Shown in pieces: positions 21,929 through 34,784 of a stretch of DNA of 64,000 nucleotides. This DNA comes from Yamagishiella unicocca (lineage: Eukaryota > Chlorophyta > Chlorophyceae > Chlamydomonadales > Volvocaceae), in assembly GCA_003116995.1 (NCBI GenBank), contig BDSL01000024.1, positions 806,001 through 870,000 of the forward strand, read 5' to 3'. Both the position numbers and the translations under genes were made by a program. Under the pieces are notes generated by a model. The model did no database searches. It was not told the origin of the DNA and worked only from the letters and a program-made list of their open reading frames with translations. Within the stretch, counting starts at the first letter, position 1, and each line of letters starts with the position of its first letter.

Positions 21929-23694
21929 GTATTATCATAATACAAAGTAGCGACGTCTGGGCTCTTGGGCGTTTGTACGACCACAGGTTAGTCAGGTCCT
22001 GTCAGGTGCGGAACGTTCCGGGCGCACAAACTGGGTACATATATACAATGTATCATATCTTGATTTAACAGTGTTTCTGCGCTCCTGCCGGCTTTCGCAC
22101 CCAACGTCCCGACCAGGAGTTCTGCTTGACAGCCACAGCGCTGCCTCTCGTTTGAAATGCCATAAGTGGGCCGAGGCTTGGAATACATCACCGACTGCAG
22201 AAATAATATGGCGGAAAGGACTGCTTCGAGCTGCGGACCCCATACGCCGTACCCCTCCATCATACACAACGTCAGCCAGGTTCACGCAGGATTGACGCTC
22301 AGCTCAACTGTCTCAAGCGCAGACCTGTTGCTGCATCTTATGGCGATCATGTTATCCACGTCCGGGCATTGCAGAAGCCTTTTGTAAAGAGCACCAAGCG
22401 TGTGGCCAAAGACTTTGTGTTAGGTGCTGCAAGTGCTGCCACGCAAGGCAGGTGCAACCGCTTGCGGGCAGGCGACGCGCGCAGCGACAAATTACCGTTT
22501 CATGACCTGACACACTTTTAGTCTCCCATGCGTTCCGTTCTGTAGCTCTGCAGCTGGCGACGACAACCGCTAGATGTGCGTGTACAACTTGCTGTGATAT
22601 GTCGTACATGCCGGCCCACCCTTCCCACCACCTGGCTTCCCAGAGCTGCCTGTTGTTGGGTAGTTGCTGATAATTCCTCCTCCACGGCCTTCTCCTGTCT
22701 CTCGGTTCGGGAGGTCTTACATCTTGCACGTCTCGGGCGGTTGTCCGGTCTGTCTGTCTTCGGTGGGTTTGGGGCTTCCCTGTTGCGTTGGCTCGTCGCT
22801 GCCAACACAACAGGCAGCAGCAAGCCTTGTTGTCCTTCCCTATTATGTGCGGCTCATATTTCGATCTGCATTTGTGTACTGATCTCGGTCCGTAGGGCCC
22901 ACGAGGCCGTGTTTCGCTCAGCGTAGCTACTCCGGCAGGCTCCGGCCGTCTCCGGCTCCCGTGTTGCGCCCTTCACGACGTGAGTCCAGACTCATTCAGG
23001 TTGGCTCAGTTGCAGCGGTTTTGGGTCCCAAAATCTGTTTGGTCTAAGTGTATTTGCATATCGTTAAGGCTGCTCGTAATGCGACCGGGGCTCCTCACTG
23101 CTTCTGGCAGCGCCTGGCACGCACCAGCGTCACCGTCACAGCACTGCAGCACCTAACGGAGCAGAGGAGCCCATATGCCCGTGGGAAACCCAAGAATGTA
23201 TGGGCACTGCGAATGTCCGCGTAAAGTCACCTATTTCTTCCGGTCCCTTCCGTCATTCCCTCCCGTCCCGTTGCTGGTGCGCGTCAAGCACCGCACCGAC
23301 CAACTGCGAAACAGGCACGGTCGCGTTACGGGCTTCGCTGAACTTCAGAGTTATGGAATTTCCCGTATGATTAATGGCATGCGCCTCAAGAACGGTCTTA
23401 TCACGTGTGGAGCTTTGACTTGGGGCATTTCCGAATCAAGAGCCACAATAACTTGTAGGACAATACCGGTATGGTTATTCGCCTCAAGCATCTTCCAGGA
23501 ACACCCTCTAGCGGAGCGGTATACGCTGCGCACATGCAGATCATGCGACCTGTACGGTAGTGTTCGCCATGAAGCGGTCGATATGCATACGCTCAAACAC
23601 ATGTCATACTTATCAAGTTGTCACAGGCATCTGCTTTGCGGAGCTAATAGACACAGAAAAGTTCCGATAGCCCCGAGTGGGGCAAGGCTTGGAA
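21929..23694. other. Intergenic upstream of V-ATPase subunit a
   Basis: Overlapping minus-strand frames at 22352-22823 encode Arg/Gln-rich sequence (RRNYQQLPNNRQLWEARWWE) of unknown nature. The last few hundred bases should contain the V-ATPase promoter and 5' UTR. No TATA box or other clear element could be assigned. Confidence 0.4.
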
Positions 23695-26600
23695 ATGGCG
23701 GGTCGCCTGCTGGACTTCGGCAACATTGACCTATGGAGAAGCGAGGAGATGCAGCTGGTGCAGGTGGGCCAGCCTTTCTGTGCGATAGTGGTGGACTGAA
23801 GCTGTTGCGATGTACCTAGGGCCCAACACGGGCTTTTCCTGGCGCGGCACTGGCCGGCCACGTTGTCAAGGGTAATGCTATGGTGTGTTGTATTGATTCG
23901 TGATGAGGATGTGTGCGACTATTTTGTATCCTTGTTTTCCGACATGTCGGCAGTGTGCGAAACCTGCCAAAACTGCGCGGGAGGCCATGTTTCCTGATGA
24001 GTACGCATGAATATCCATAAGAAGGAACACTGTGCGACCAAGTGCCACGCTTCCAACGGTTTGACCCTTGCCTCACGCCGTGCAGCTGATGATCCCAGCG
24101 GATACTGCTCACGATACCGTGGAGGCGCTTGGTGAGATCGGATTGCTGCAATTTAAGGATCTTAATGTGGACAAGTCGGCCTTCCAGCGGACGTACGCCA
24201 ACCAGGTGCGCCCACCCTCCATGGGGACAAGCGCACAGCCTGCTGCACGACTCCCCACGCGTACTCTGTTCTATTCTTGACGGACCCACCTTTCATGGGA
24301 AGCATGGGAGAGCTCTGTGGTAACCACGTGTTACCCGCCCGTCAACGTCGTACCTCACGTTGCCCGCCTGCCGAGCTCGCCCTAGCACCCGCCCTTGGCC
24401 ATACAGAAAACCCATGTAGGGGTTTCAGAAAGCTGTTCCGCCTTTCCCACCCCCCACTCCACGGCCCGCTGCCCCCTCTCGTTCGCTATCGGACACCTAG
24501 ACCACCTGCCAGCGGCCTCACGAGGCGACGAAGGACCCAGCCCCAGGAAGCCTTTCACCCCATCGCGTATTATCGCCCGCGTTGCCGCCCCTGGCCTTTG
24601 GTGTCGAAAGCCTCGAAACCCTCCCCACACCTTCCCGGAACCCTCCACAGCACCCCACCTGCCCTGCCCTGTCCTTCCCCTTGCTTCCCGGTGCTCCTGG
24701 GCCCGCCCTCACGCAGGTCCGCCGCTGCGATGAGTTGGCTCGGAAGCTGCGATTCTTTAAAGAGCAGGTGCGGCAGGGGAGTGCGGAGGGGCGGTTCGGA
24801 GGGGCAGGTGTGGCTGGGGGAAGTTCAGGAGGGCAGGGCAGCTCGGAGCGGGGGCCCAGAGGGCAGGTGCGGGAGTGCAGTTGTCGTCCCTCCCATCCGC
24901 CCACTATTCACATTATCCATACCCACACCTGTCGCCGGCGCGGCTGTCGTCCTCCACGCGGCTGTCGTCCTCCACGCGGCTGTCGTCCTCCACGCGGCTG
25001 TCGTCCTCCACGCGGCTGTCGTCCTCCACGCGGCTGTCGTCCTCCACGCGCCGGACCCCGTCTTGCCGGATCCCCTCATGTCCTCACTCCTAACCCCCGT
25101 TCCTGTACACGGGCCTCCCCGCTGCGGCCCCCCATGTATGCGTACTGCTGCCCCCCCTGGGGTTCCTGTGTCGTGTAACCGGGTCTCCTCGCCACCCCAC
25201 CCCCCTGGTGTCCCCCCGCTTGACCTCAGATTGACAAGGCGGGGCTGCTGGTGGCGCCTCGCTCGCTGCTGGATGCCGCGAACGTCACCATGGACGAGCT
25301 CGAGGTGGGGCGGGTGGGAGGTGGGGCGGGTGGGGGTTGGGGCGGGTGGGAGGTGGGGCGGGTTGGGGGTGGGGCGGGTGGGGGGTGGGGCGGGTGGGGG
25401 GTGGGGCGGGTGGGGGGTGGGGCTGTTACGGGTAACGACGCGCCACATGAAGAGTAGTGCTCGGCAAAGGCGGGGACGGGGGGGAAGTTGACCTCTTGTG
25501 CGAGAGCCAGGAGGAGGGTGTTGGACTCTAAGCGGCTTTACCAGGAGACGTCAGGCTGTTGGTGACAGCTGGAGGGCTGACTGGGCGGCTGGAAGGTGGC
25601 GCTGGGGTCGGTGTTGCTGCTGACCTGGCTGGATGGTCGCCCGGCGCCGTTCTCCTCTCCCCGCTGTTCTGCCCAGGGCCTGCTGGAGCAGCTGGAGCGG
25701 GAGCTGGTGGAGATGAACGCGAACCAGGACCGGTTGCAGCGGGCGGCAGCGGAGCTGGCGGAGCTGTCGCTGCTGCTGGACTGTGCGGGTAAGGGGGGAG
25801 TAAGCGTAAAGACCTGGTTACACGAGGGGGGGGATGGCGAGGGGGGGGGGAGGGGCTGCCCTAGAGTTTAGGGTTTAGGTAGGAAACCAATCGGAGGGAG
25901 GAGGGAGGGGCTCCGGGACTTGCGGCGATATCATGGCTTCAAAAACTGCAATGCCATGACCAAAGGACCTGCCCTAATACCAACAAACCGCGGTGGCGGC
26001 GGCTGGTGTATTTTCCATGGAGGTTCGTGGCTTAGCGGTGAGCTTAACACACGTGTCGTCCTGCGGCCTCGCAGGCAAGTTCTTCGACTCGGCTCGTCGT
26101 GCCGCCAGCGGTGCGGGCACTATGGCTGGCGGGCTGGCGGGGGCCTCGGGCGGCCCCAGCAGTGCGGACGTGAGCTCGCCCCTGCTGGGCGGCGGGGCGG
26201 GCAGCGGGCTGGCGGCGCTGGAGGCCAGCACATCCACGGTGAGGGCGGCGGGGGCGGGAGGGGGGTTACAGGAAAGAACCGGGGGGGAGGGGGGGGGAAA
26301 GGAGGGTTACAGAAAAGAACGGGGGGGAAGGGTGGAAAGGGGGGATTACAGAAAAGAAACGGGGGAAGGGGGGGAAAGAGGGGTTACATAAAGAACCGGG
26401 AGAAGAGGGAGGATGGCGAGGGGAAGGTTGGTGGGAGGTGGGGTGCGTGGGTCTGTTTTGGAGGGAGGGCATGGGAGGGCGGTGCGGTGAGGGCAGCGGG
26501 GCGCAGGGGAAGGGCTACGCAGCGAAACGGCGCAGTGCACTCTGCGTGTGTGTGTACGTGGGGTGAGAGATGCCGGTGGTGGTGAGGAAAGCCCGTGGAC

Positions 26601-29600
26601 TAGCAACCCCACTTTTGCCTCACATCCCACCCGCCGCACGCACTCAGCCTACCCTACCCAAACGCTACCCGAACCCTACCGCAACTCCCCCCCCGCTCGC
26701 CCCCTCCCCCCCTTTGCAGTACGAGCCCAAGATCGGGCGGCTGGGTTCCATCGCGGGCCTTATCGCGCGCGAGCGGCTGCCCGGCTTCGAGCGGCTGCTG
26801 TTCCGGGCCACCCGCGGCAACAACTACTTCCGCTTCATGTCGGTGGGAGCCGTGCAGGACCCAGCAACGGGTGAGGAGGGGGGAGGGGCGTAAATCCCGG
26901 TGACACGGGTGAGGAAGGGGGAAGGGAGGGGTGTGTGGATGTGCGCAGGGGCCAGGGTGGTAGGGTTTGGCGTGAGCCCTGACGGGCGAATGACGATGCG
27001 TGGACCCTCTAGCCGCCCCCGCGATGACGTATGGATTGCCGCTGCGGGGTGGCCCCCGCGCCCCCCCCCGCCGTCTTTTTCGCGTCAACGGTTTTCGACC
27101 CCCCCCCCCGCCGTCCTAGCTGCTTAGAAGCCCCTCCAAGCTCGCCTTCCGCCGGCGTAGTTGCTCAGAAGTCCCGCCGAACTCGCCTCGCCTTGCGCCC
27201 CCGTGTCGCTCCACATATACACACACACCAGCTATTATACCTTGTCGTGTAACCGGTCTTTACCCCCCACCCCCATCCCCCAGGCGAGCAAGTGGACAAG
27301 GCGGTGTTCGTGGTGTTCTTTGCGGGCGAGAGGGCGAGGGTCAAGATCGGCAAGGTGGGATGTGACGAAGCTTGGGGGTCAGGGCCCCATGGAGCGGCCC
27401 GGGGGGGAGACTCGGTTACGCGGCGTAGGAAACGGAGGGCAGAAACAAACCGGGCGGGCAGGACGGGGCTGAGGTGGGGGCCGGGAAGAAGAGGCCACCG
27501 GGGAGCACAAAGGGGGGGGGTATGAGAGGAAAGGGGAGGTGGGGGCTTCCGGCAGGGGGGGGCCGCACTTGCCGTCCTGGGGATGGGGTGGGGGCCACCA
27601 CCATTTCATCATCAACGTCATCACGCACCCACCACGCACCCACCCGCGCTCGCAGATCTGCGAGGCGTTCGGCGCCAACCGCTACCCGTTGCCTGAGGAG
27701 CCCAACCGCCAGCGCGCCATGGCCGCCGAGGTGGGCGGGCGGCTGACCGAGATGCGCACCACTCTGGAGGTGGGAGACCTGCAGCGGGCGCGAGTGCTGC
27801 AGCGGGTGGCGGCGGGTGAGTGGGGAGCTGAGGGGAGGGGGGAGAAGAAGGGGAGGGGAGGGCTGAGGGAGGGGGGAGGGTTTCGAGGAAGACCCGTGGA
27901 TGCGAGGGGGGAGGGGGCGAGAAGAAGGGGAGGGCTGAGGGAGGGGGGGGGGGGCCTGAGGGGCAAGTTGGGGGGTTACAGAAAAGAACCAGAAAAGAAT
28001 CTAGTCGGAGGGGGCAGGCCGCCTTGGGCACCGCTCCTCACTCCTACCCGCGACGCACTGTGCAAACCCCCCCCGCTCCGCCCCTCCACGCTTGGTTTGT
28101 CGGCCGTGGATTCGCGGATTGTCCTGTTGCCCCCCTTCCACACATTCTCCCCTCCCCCCGCCCCAGACGTTGATGCCTGGACCACTCTGGTCCGGCGCGA
28201 GAAGGCCGTGTACCACACCCTCAACAAGTGTAACGTGGACGTGACGCGGAAGGTGCTGGTGGCGGAGGCCTGGGTGCCCTCCTCGGCCCGCCCCAGGGTG
28301 CAGGAGGCGCTCAGGGCGGTGGCGGACAGCGTCAACCAGGTGGGAGGGGGTGGCATTAAAAACCGTTTACGCGACGGGACAGGACAGTTGGCGCAGGGTC
28401 GTCGGACACGAAGGAAGAAAGCCGGGGCTGTTCAGCGGCGGAAGGAGGGGCATAGGTCGTGTTAGGTCGTTGTTTGGTCGTGTTAGGTCGTTGTCTGGTC
28501 GCCACAACATGGGTTGAGAGCATGCGGGCGCGGGTTCGTGGGCGTTGCTGCTGGTCGTGGACGAAGGCACCACATGCCCCCTGGAGGCTGTTGCCGTGGG
28601 GATCATTAGGGGGGGGGAGGGGATCATTAGGTGGGGGGGGAGGGGATCATTAGGTGGGGGGGAGGGAATCATTAGGTGGGGGGAGGGAATCATTAGGTGG
28701 GGGGGAGGGAATCATTAGGTGGTGGGGGGGAGGGAATCATTAGGTGGGGGGAGGGAATCATTAGGTGGGGGGGGAGGGAATCATTAGGTGGGGGGAGGGA
28801 ATCATTAGGTGGGGGGAGGGAATCATTAGGTGGGGGGAGGGAATCATTAGGTGGGGGGGGGAGGGAATCATTAGGGGGGGGAGGGGATCATTAGGTGGGG
28901 GGGAGGGGATCATTAGGTGGGGGGGGAGGGGATCATTAGGTGGGGGGGAGGGGATCATTAGGTGGGGGGGAGGGGATCATTAGGTGGGGGGGGGAAATCA
29001 TTAGGTGGGGGGGGGAATCATTAGGTGGGGGGGGGAATCATTAGGTGGGGGGGGGAATCATTAGGTGGGGGGGGGGAGGGAATCACGCGGGCCACTACCC
29101 GGCCCTACCTGTCCGGCCCCTGTCCCGCCCCTGCCTCATCCCGCCCCTGCCTCATCCCGCCCCTTCCTCATCCTGCCCTGCCCTTCACCCCCCCTAGGTC
29201 GGCACCATCCTGCAGCCCCTGGCCAGCCACGAGAACCCGCCCACCTACTTCAAGACCAACAAGTTCACGGGCTGCTTCCAGGTGGGGGTGCAGGAGTGGC
29301 GGAGTGTCTGGGAGGTGGAAGGGGGCCGGACGGAAACCATCCAAGGAGCTGTTGACTTCCGAATGCACGATGACCATGTAGATACCACAGTTGCCATTCG
29401 CCGACTGCGCCCTATTCATTGGGGTAGGAACTCGGGGCTGTCGGGCAGCAACGCATTACGGACCACGAAGGGCTCCCTCTTGCCGTGTATTGCCCTCAAC
29501 CGAAGCACCGTATAGCGGGGAGTGTTGGGGCGTACAACAATCGCTCGGTACGACAACCGCCCTGGTACGACAACCGCCACACCGGCCTCCGACCTCTCAA

Positions 29601-32600
29601 CCCAACATGGCGCATTCCGTAAAACCTAACACCGAACTCAACCCCGCCGCTCCTCCCCCCGCCGCCTCTCCCGTACCGTACGACAGTCCATCGTTGACGC
29701 GTACGGCATCGCCCGCTACCGCGAGGTGAACCCCGCCGTCTTCACCATCGCCACCTTCCCCTTCCTGTTCTCGGTCATGTTCGGCGACCTGGGTCACGGC
29801 GCGCTCATGGCGATCTTCGGCGCATGGCTGCTCATCAATGAAGCCAAGTTCGGCAAGCAGCAGGTGGGTGCGCCAGGGAGGGAGCAGGGCGGCGAGGGTG
29901 GGCCCAATGTCAGTTGCTGCAGGGGGGCTTTGAGCTGGGGTGGAATGCACGCCGATAAATCTGCATATGGGGTACACTGGTACCGTACCAGCTAGGGCCA
30001 AGCTATGGGGGGCTAGGGTGGGGGAAAGATCGGGGTGGCCAGGGTGGGGGAAGGCGGGAGGAGGAGGGTCGAAACCCGTGAACCGAACTGGGAGGAGGAT
30101 GCGTGCTAGCGGCTGCTGGGGTGCAGGTGCAAGGAGGGGTCCCCAAGCGAGACAGCCCTGCTGGTGCCTGCTGGTGGTCGCAGCGCACACCCACCCACCC
30201 ACCCACCCAGCCACCGGGGTTCGTCACCGCTGCCGCCAGGTGCCGTAACCCTGTCCCTACCCTGGCACCTCCCCCCACCTCCCCGCGGATTCTCCCTTAT
30301 ATATACCCCACCTCCCTCCCACCTCCCCTTGCCTCCCGCCCCTCCCTCCCACCTCCCGCCCCTCCCTCCGCAGCTGAACGACATGTTCCAGATGCTCTAC
30401 AGCGGGCGCTACTGCATCCTGCTCATGGGGCTGTTCTCCATGTACATGGGCGTCATATACAACGAGTTCTTCTCCATGCCGATGACGCTGGCGGGGAAGT
30501 CGGCATTCGCGTAAGCCGGGGGAAGGAGGTTGCAAGGAAGACCCGTGTACGGGGGATAACCCGTTTAGAGCTCCGGGGGGAGGAGGGGGAAGGGGACCGG
30601 GGTTCGAGGAAGAACCGTGGATGCCCGGGGGCCGGGGGGGCTGCTGCGTGGGTTGCCGGGGAGGCCTCGGTCACGTGGCATGTCGTCGTGTGGGAGGGAG
30701 TGGCGGCCCCGATGACCCCTCTCCGACCCCTCCACCATCTCTCCCCTGCCACCCCTACACCCCTTCCCCCAGGTGCTACGTTGGGGGCGCGCTCGACACC
30801 AGCATCGACAACCGCGACTGCGGCCACGTGGGCGGGCAGCTGCGCATGGCGGGCAAAGGTGGGAGGTTGGGGGTCGTGCGTGTGTGTGCGGATTGCCGGT
30901 GCTGTCATAGGATACCCGTAAACCTGGGCCTGGACATGACAAGGAAGTTTGCGGCATGTCAGCAAGGCCGCAGCAGAAGGTCACGTGTTTGTTGCCAGGC
31001 TTCATTCATTCATACCTTGACTGGCGTGACTTTCGATGAAATTCATCAGTGATACCGACTATGACGGGCAAGGCGATTACGTACCATTTATGGGGAAAGA
31101 AAACTAGGACGGTGGGCGAGCACCGGGTGGGGCTTGGCGGCGATAGCGCCCTTGTGTGGGAGTGTTTGTGATATAGCTTGTTGTTTTGATATGGCTTGTT
31201 GTTTGTGATATAGCTTGTTGTTCGTGATATAGCTTGTTCGGGGGCTACTACGGCACCGCTTGATTCGAGTATATAGCTCGGCTGTTGACGTCCTGCGTCT
31301 GTCTAATCGACAAAACACGCGTAAGGGTATTGTAGATACGGCTCCATCTTTGTACGGCAAACACTGGTAATTTAACACGTCGTTTAGTGCGCACACACAC
31401 CCTAACCGCACCCCGCCCCGCCCCTCCGCCTCCCCTACCCTACCCTACGCCCACCGCAGGGCCTTATGGCTTTGGCGTTGACCCCATCTGGCACGGCACC
31501 AAGACGGAGCTGCCCTTCCTCAACTCGATGAAGATGAAGATGTCGATCCTCATCGGCGTGGCGCACATGAACCTGGGCATCATAATGTCGCTGCTCAACA
31601 ACAACTACTTCAGGTGGGGAGGGGAGGGGACAGCCCAGGGGCGGGGGGGTACATAAAAGAACCGGTAACTCGACATGGGAAGTGTAGCCGGGTCGGGGGG
31701 GAAGGGGACAGCCCAGGGTCGGGGGGGAAGGGCGCCGTCTGCAAGAAGACGACGTCACGACAGCGCAATCTTGAAGAACGTGCTCGAATGCATGCAGTTG
31801 CCGCTGCCTTCTGCACCCCTTGCGAAACATTCGGTGTTCTCCGATCCATTCTGGCCTTCACTCACCGGGGGGCGCCAACGCATGCAGCTGCATACGTCTT
31901 CTCCTCGTGGCTCGGTACTCGTCGCTGATCAACGCGGGGACCTCTCTTCTCCCCCGCTCACCTTCTCCCCCCTCCGCCCCTCCCGCCCCTCAGGGACCGG
32001 CTGTCCACCTGGTGCGAGTTCGTGCCCCAGATGATCTTCCTCAACGGCCTCTTCGGCTACCTGTCGGGCCTCATCGTGGGCAAGTGGATCACCGGCTCCA
32101 TGGCCGACCTGTACCACGTCATGATCTACATGTTCCTACAGCCCGGTAAGCAGCTCGCGCAGGGGGGGGGCACGTGAAGGGGGGCTGCACGGAAACAGGG
32201 GGGATTGATAAGAGAATCCCGCTCGCGCAGGGGGAGCACGTGAAGGGGGGCTGCACGGAAAACCCGTGTACGAAAGGAAAACCATTTGGGGGGGGGCGGG
32301 GCGGGGATCGAGGCGGGGATGTTGCCTGGTGTGGCCGCTATCAGCCGCCAGCCCTGTCCGGCAGGCGCCTCTGCCCGAATCCTGTGAGCTTGTCACGCGC
32401 CTGAGCTTCGTACCTCCTCCCGCACACCGCTCTGTCTCATGCGCTGACCTACGGGTTTCCTCTCTCGAGCCCACCTGTCCCTTTCTCTCCCTCCATCCCT
32501 TCCCCCCCCGCTGCTGCTGCGTTGCTCCAGGCAACGTGGACGAGGCCGGCTTCATGTTCAACGGGCAGTCGGGCGTGCAGGTGGTGCTGCTGCTGGTGGC

Positions 32601-33943
32601 GCTGGTGGCGGTGCCGTGGATGCTGCTGCCCAAGCCGCTCATCCTCAAGAAGCGCGCAGAGGCGGCGGCCAAGGTGGGCGGCACGGGGGGTTGTGTGGCA
32701 TAAAGACCCGGTTACACGAGCCGGGGGCCCGGGGAGAGGACTGTAGAAGCGCGAGGACGTTGACCCTGGCTTCACACGGAGTGCAGTCCGCCCTCTTCAA
32801 GTCTCACAGTACTCCCCCTGGCGCCGCCCGTCTCACCCGCCTTAGCTTAGCCTCGCCATCACGCTTCGGTCGCCAGTGGTTTGTTGCTTCCTGCCAGCCT
32901 GCCTGCCCCCACCCGCCCCTCAGAGAGCCCTGCCACACCACCCATGACTGATCCCCACACCTCACCTGACCTCACCTCCCTCTGGATCCTCCTCCCTCCG
33001 GATCCTCCTCCCTCTGGATCCAGATCCGCGGCGAGTACCACCGTCTTGATGAGGACCACGAGGCGGCTCACGGGCGGGGCCAGGGCGCCGCGGCGGCAGC
33101 GGCAGCAGCAGCGGGCGGACACGGGGACCACGGCGGACACGGAGAGCACTTTGAGTTCGGGGAGGTCATGGTTCACCAGGTGGGAGCTGGGGTGGTGGTG
33201 GTGGTGGTGGTGCTGAGGCGGGGTGGTGGTGCGGGGGCCCCTAGATGGTGGGTTGGTGTTTTTGGCAGGGGCCGGTGGGGCAGCGGTCTCCGGGCTCGGG
33301 AGGAACAGGTGGAGGCGGCAGAGGGAACCTACTCGCAACCCCTTTCCTGAAGCATCTCCAGCACAGCTACACGCCCGCGGCCCCGCCCTCCCTCCCGCCT
33401 TCGCGCGCCTCCGCCGGCTCCAGATGATCCACACCATCGAGTTCGTGCTGGGTGCCGTGTCCAACACCGCCTCCTACCTCCGCCTGTGGGCTCTGTCCCT
33501 GGCGCACAGCCAGCTGTCCGCCGTGTTCTACGACCGGGTGCTCATGATGACCATCGAGGTGGGTGCTGGACGCCTCCATGTGAATGCGTGTGTTTGGGGG
33601 AGCGGGGCGGGGATTAGCGAGAGGAGGCCCTAATGCGGGCACAGGAGGAAGACCCCCCATGCATCTCGAAACGTCTGTTCGAAACGGTTTTCCTTCGTAC
33701 ACTCGTTTTTTCCTCACCCGCCCGCCCCCGCCGCCCCTCCAGGTGGGGTCCCCCGCCGCAATGGTTGTGGGCTTCTTCATCTTCGCCGTCGCGACCCTGG
33801 GCGTGCTGATGGTGATGGAGTCGCTGTCGGCCTTCCTGCACGCGCTGCGTCTGCACTGGGTGGAGTTCCAGAACAAGTTCTACCGGGGGGACGGCTACTC
33901 GTTCGCGCCCTTCGCGTTCTCGGCACACCACGTGGAGGAGTAG
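23695..33943 (+). CDS. V-type H+-ATPase subunit a (V0 sector), complete, 20 exons
   Basis: Largest V0 subunit. Its membrane half forms the proton half-channels facing the c-ring and its N-terminal half is part of the stator, on vacuolar/endomembranes. Exons: 23695-23763, 24086-24205, 24717-24767, 25230-25304, 25677-25788, 26075-26238, 26720-26870, 27284-27354, 27656-27815, 28167-28339, 29198-29281, 29687-29863, 30374-30510, 30773-30858, 31460-31613, 31994-32145, 32531-32673, 33024-33179, 33424-33558, 33743-33943. Every phase closes, giving 856 aa, a normal family length. Seen: [11 protein letters not shown] start, LLQFKDLN and FQRTYANQ (exon 2), [11 protein letters not shown] (exon 11), then from residue ~411 the membrane domain with [21 protein letters not shown] and GVAHMNLGI. 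Exon 19 holds [20 protein letters not shown] with Arg765 at the position of the essential channel arginine. An Ala/His/Gly-rich loop sits in exon 18. No defect was seen. Confidence 0.97.
24941..25048. repeat. Six exact 18-bp tandem repeats in V-ATPase intron 3
   Basis: The unit cggctgtcgtcctccacg is repeated six times without change, which suggests recent expansion. Confidence 0.95.
25302..25424 (+). repeat. G-rich minisatellite starting at the donor of V-ATPase intron 4
   Basis: Imperfect tandem ggtggggcgggtggg units starting directly at the splice donor. Many G3-4 runs separated by 1-3 bases on the transcribed RNA strand fit the G-quadruplex pattern. Confidence 0.85.
26258..26402 (+). repeat. 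Four ~40-bp G-rich repeats in V-ATPase intron 6
   Basis: Four spaced copies of ggttacagaaaagaac with intervening G runs. The same phrase recurs in intron 9 (ggggttacagaaaagaacc near 27972) and as tacataaaagaaccgg in intron 15. Confidence 0.8.
28600..29082 (+). repeat. ~21-bp minisatellite, about 22 units, in V-ATPase intron 10
   Basis: Units of atcattaggtggggggaggg with G tracts of varying length. About 22 copies of atcattagg are visible. Three sub-variants appear in blocks (gaggggatc, gagggaatc, gggggaatc), showing regional expansion. It accounts for several artificial ORFs on both strands. Confidence 0.95.
31169..31240. repeat. ~20-bp tandem repeat in V-ATPase intron 14
   Basis: Four units of gatatagcttgttgttt with small changes. 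They are AT-rich, unlike the other intronic repeats of this gene. Confidence 0.75.
32153..32262 (+). repeat. Direct duplication in V-ATPase intron 16
   Basis: Two copies of a ~45-bp segment (gctcgcgcaggggg, then cacgtgaaggggggctgc) at 32153-32197 and 32220-32262. The second is followed by the recurring aaaacccgtgtacg phrase. Confidence 0.8.
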
Positions 33944-34784
33944 GGGGGCAGTGTGGTCCAGGGAGGGAGGGTTTGTGGGAAAAGTCCTTCCTGAGGGAGG
34001 AAGGGAGGAAGGGGGGAGGGAGCCCTCTGTCGAGGTGGGCGGAGGGAAAAGAGTGGGGGTTAGGGTTTGTGCGAAGCGTGCCCTGGGCCCGCGCGCCTAA
34101 GGAGCCTCCCATAACGCTGTCACATAACGGAACGAAGCGCTTGGCAGTTATATCGTTGGAAGGGTGCGCAGAGGAAGGGCGGGTGGGCGAGCTGGGGCTG
34201 CTGGGTGGGAGGAGCGGGAGCTGCTGCGGTGCCCCGAGGCCACGAGGGGGGTCGCGTGTGAACATGTGTTTGGCGGGACGGGGGGGGGCCGATCTCGAAA
34301 TGCCCCCGGCGTTGGTCGGCGAGATGTGTCGCATGCCGTGCCGGCCTGTGTCTTTGCGGAGGCATGAGGGCTCCGGAACCAGACCGGGTGACGCTGGAAG
34401 TGGTGCTCTGGAAGTGGTGCTCCGGAACCAGACTGGGTGACGCTGGAAGCGGTGCTCCGGCCGACGGTTCCTGCTGCGCGTGCGAAGCGTGGCCCCCAGC
34501 CGTGTGAGCCCATCCGTTTGGGCCCGCAGCATCAGCAGCAGCCCTCTCGATGCGGCTTCCTTTAGCTGGCTTGCTGTGGCGGTGAAGGGGCGGGACGGCA
34601 GTCCCGTATTGCGCCGGCCGAGCGTGGAGACCTGTGATTGCTTTTGCGCTGCACTGGGACTGCCGACTGCCGCCGAGAGAAAGAAGAAGATGAGACGAGT
34701 GACCCGGGCTACCTGAGACGGTGGTGGGAGAGGTGTGGGGCAGGTCGGGCGCCCCCCAGATACTCGGACAGCTGGATCGGTGGG
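33944..34784. other. 3' flank of V-ATPase gene
   Basis: No TGTAA polyadenylation signal was seen close to the stop codon. The phrase ccggaaccagac.gggtgacg is repeated at 34374 and 34422. A long minus-strand frame over this region (33777-35159) has no family resemblance and overlaps the last V-ATPase exon. Confidence 0.45.

Noticed and set aside
25865..25882. tttagggtttagg as telomeric sequence in V-ATPase intron 5
   Set aside because: Only two short units in a G-rich intron; chance is a sufficient explanation.
28600..29082. CRISPR-like array
   Set aside because: Regular units, but there are no unique spacers; it is a minisatellite of continuous ~21-bp units in a eukaryotic intron.
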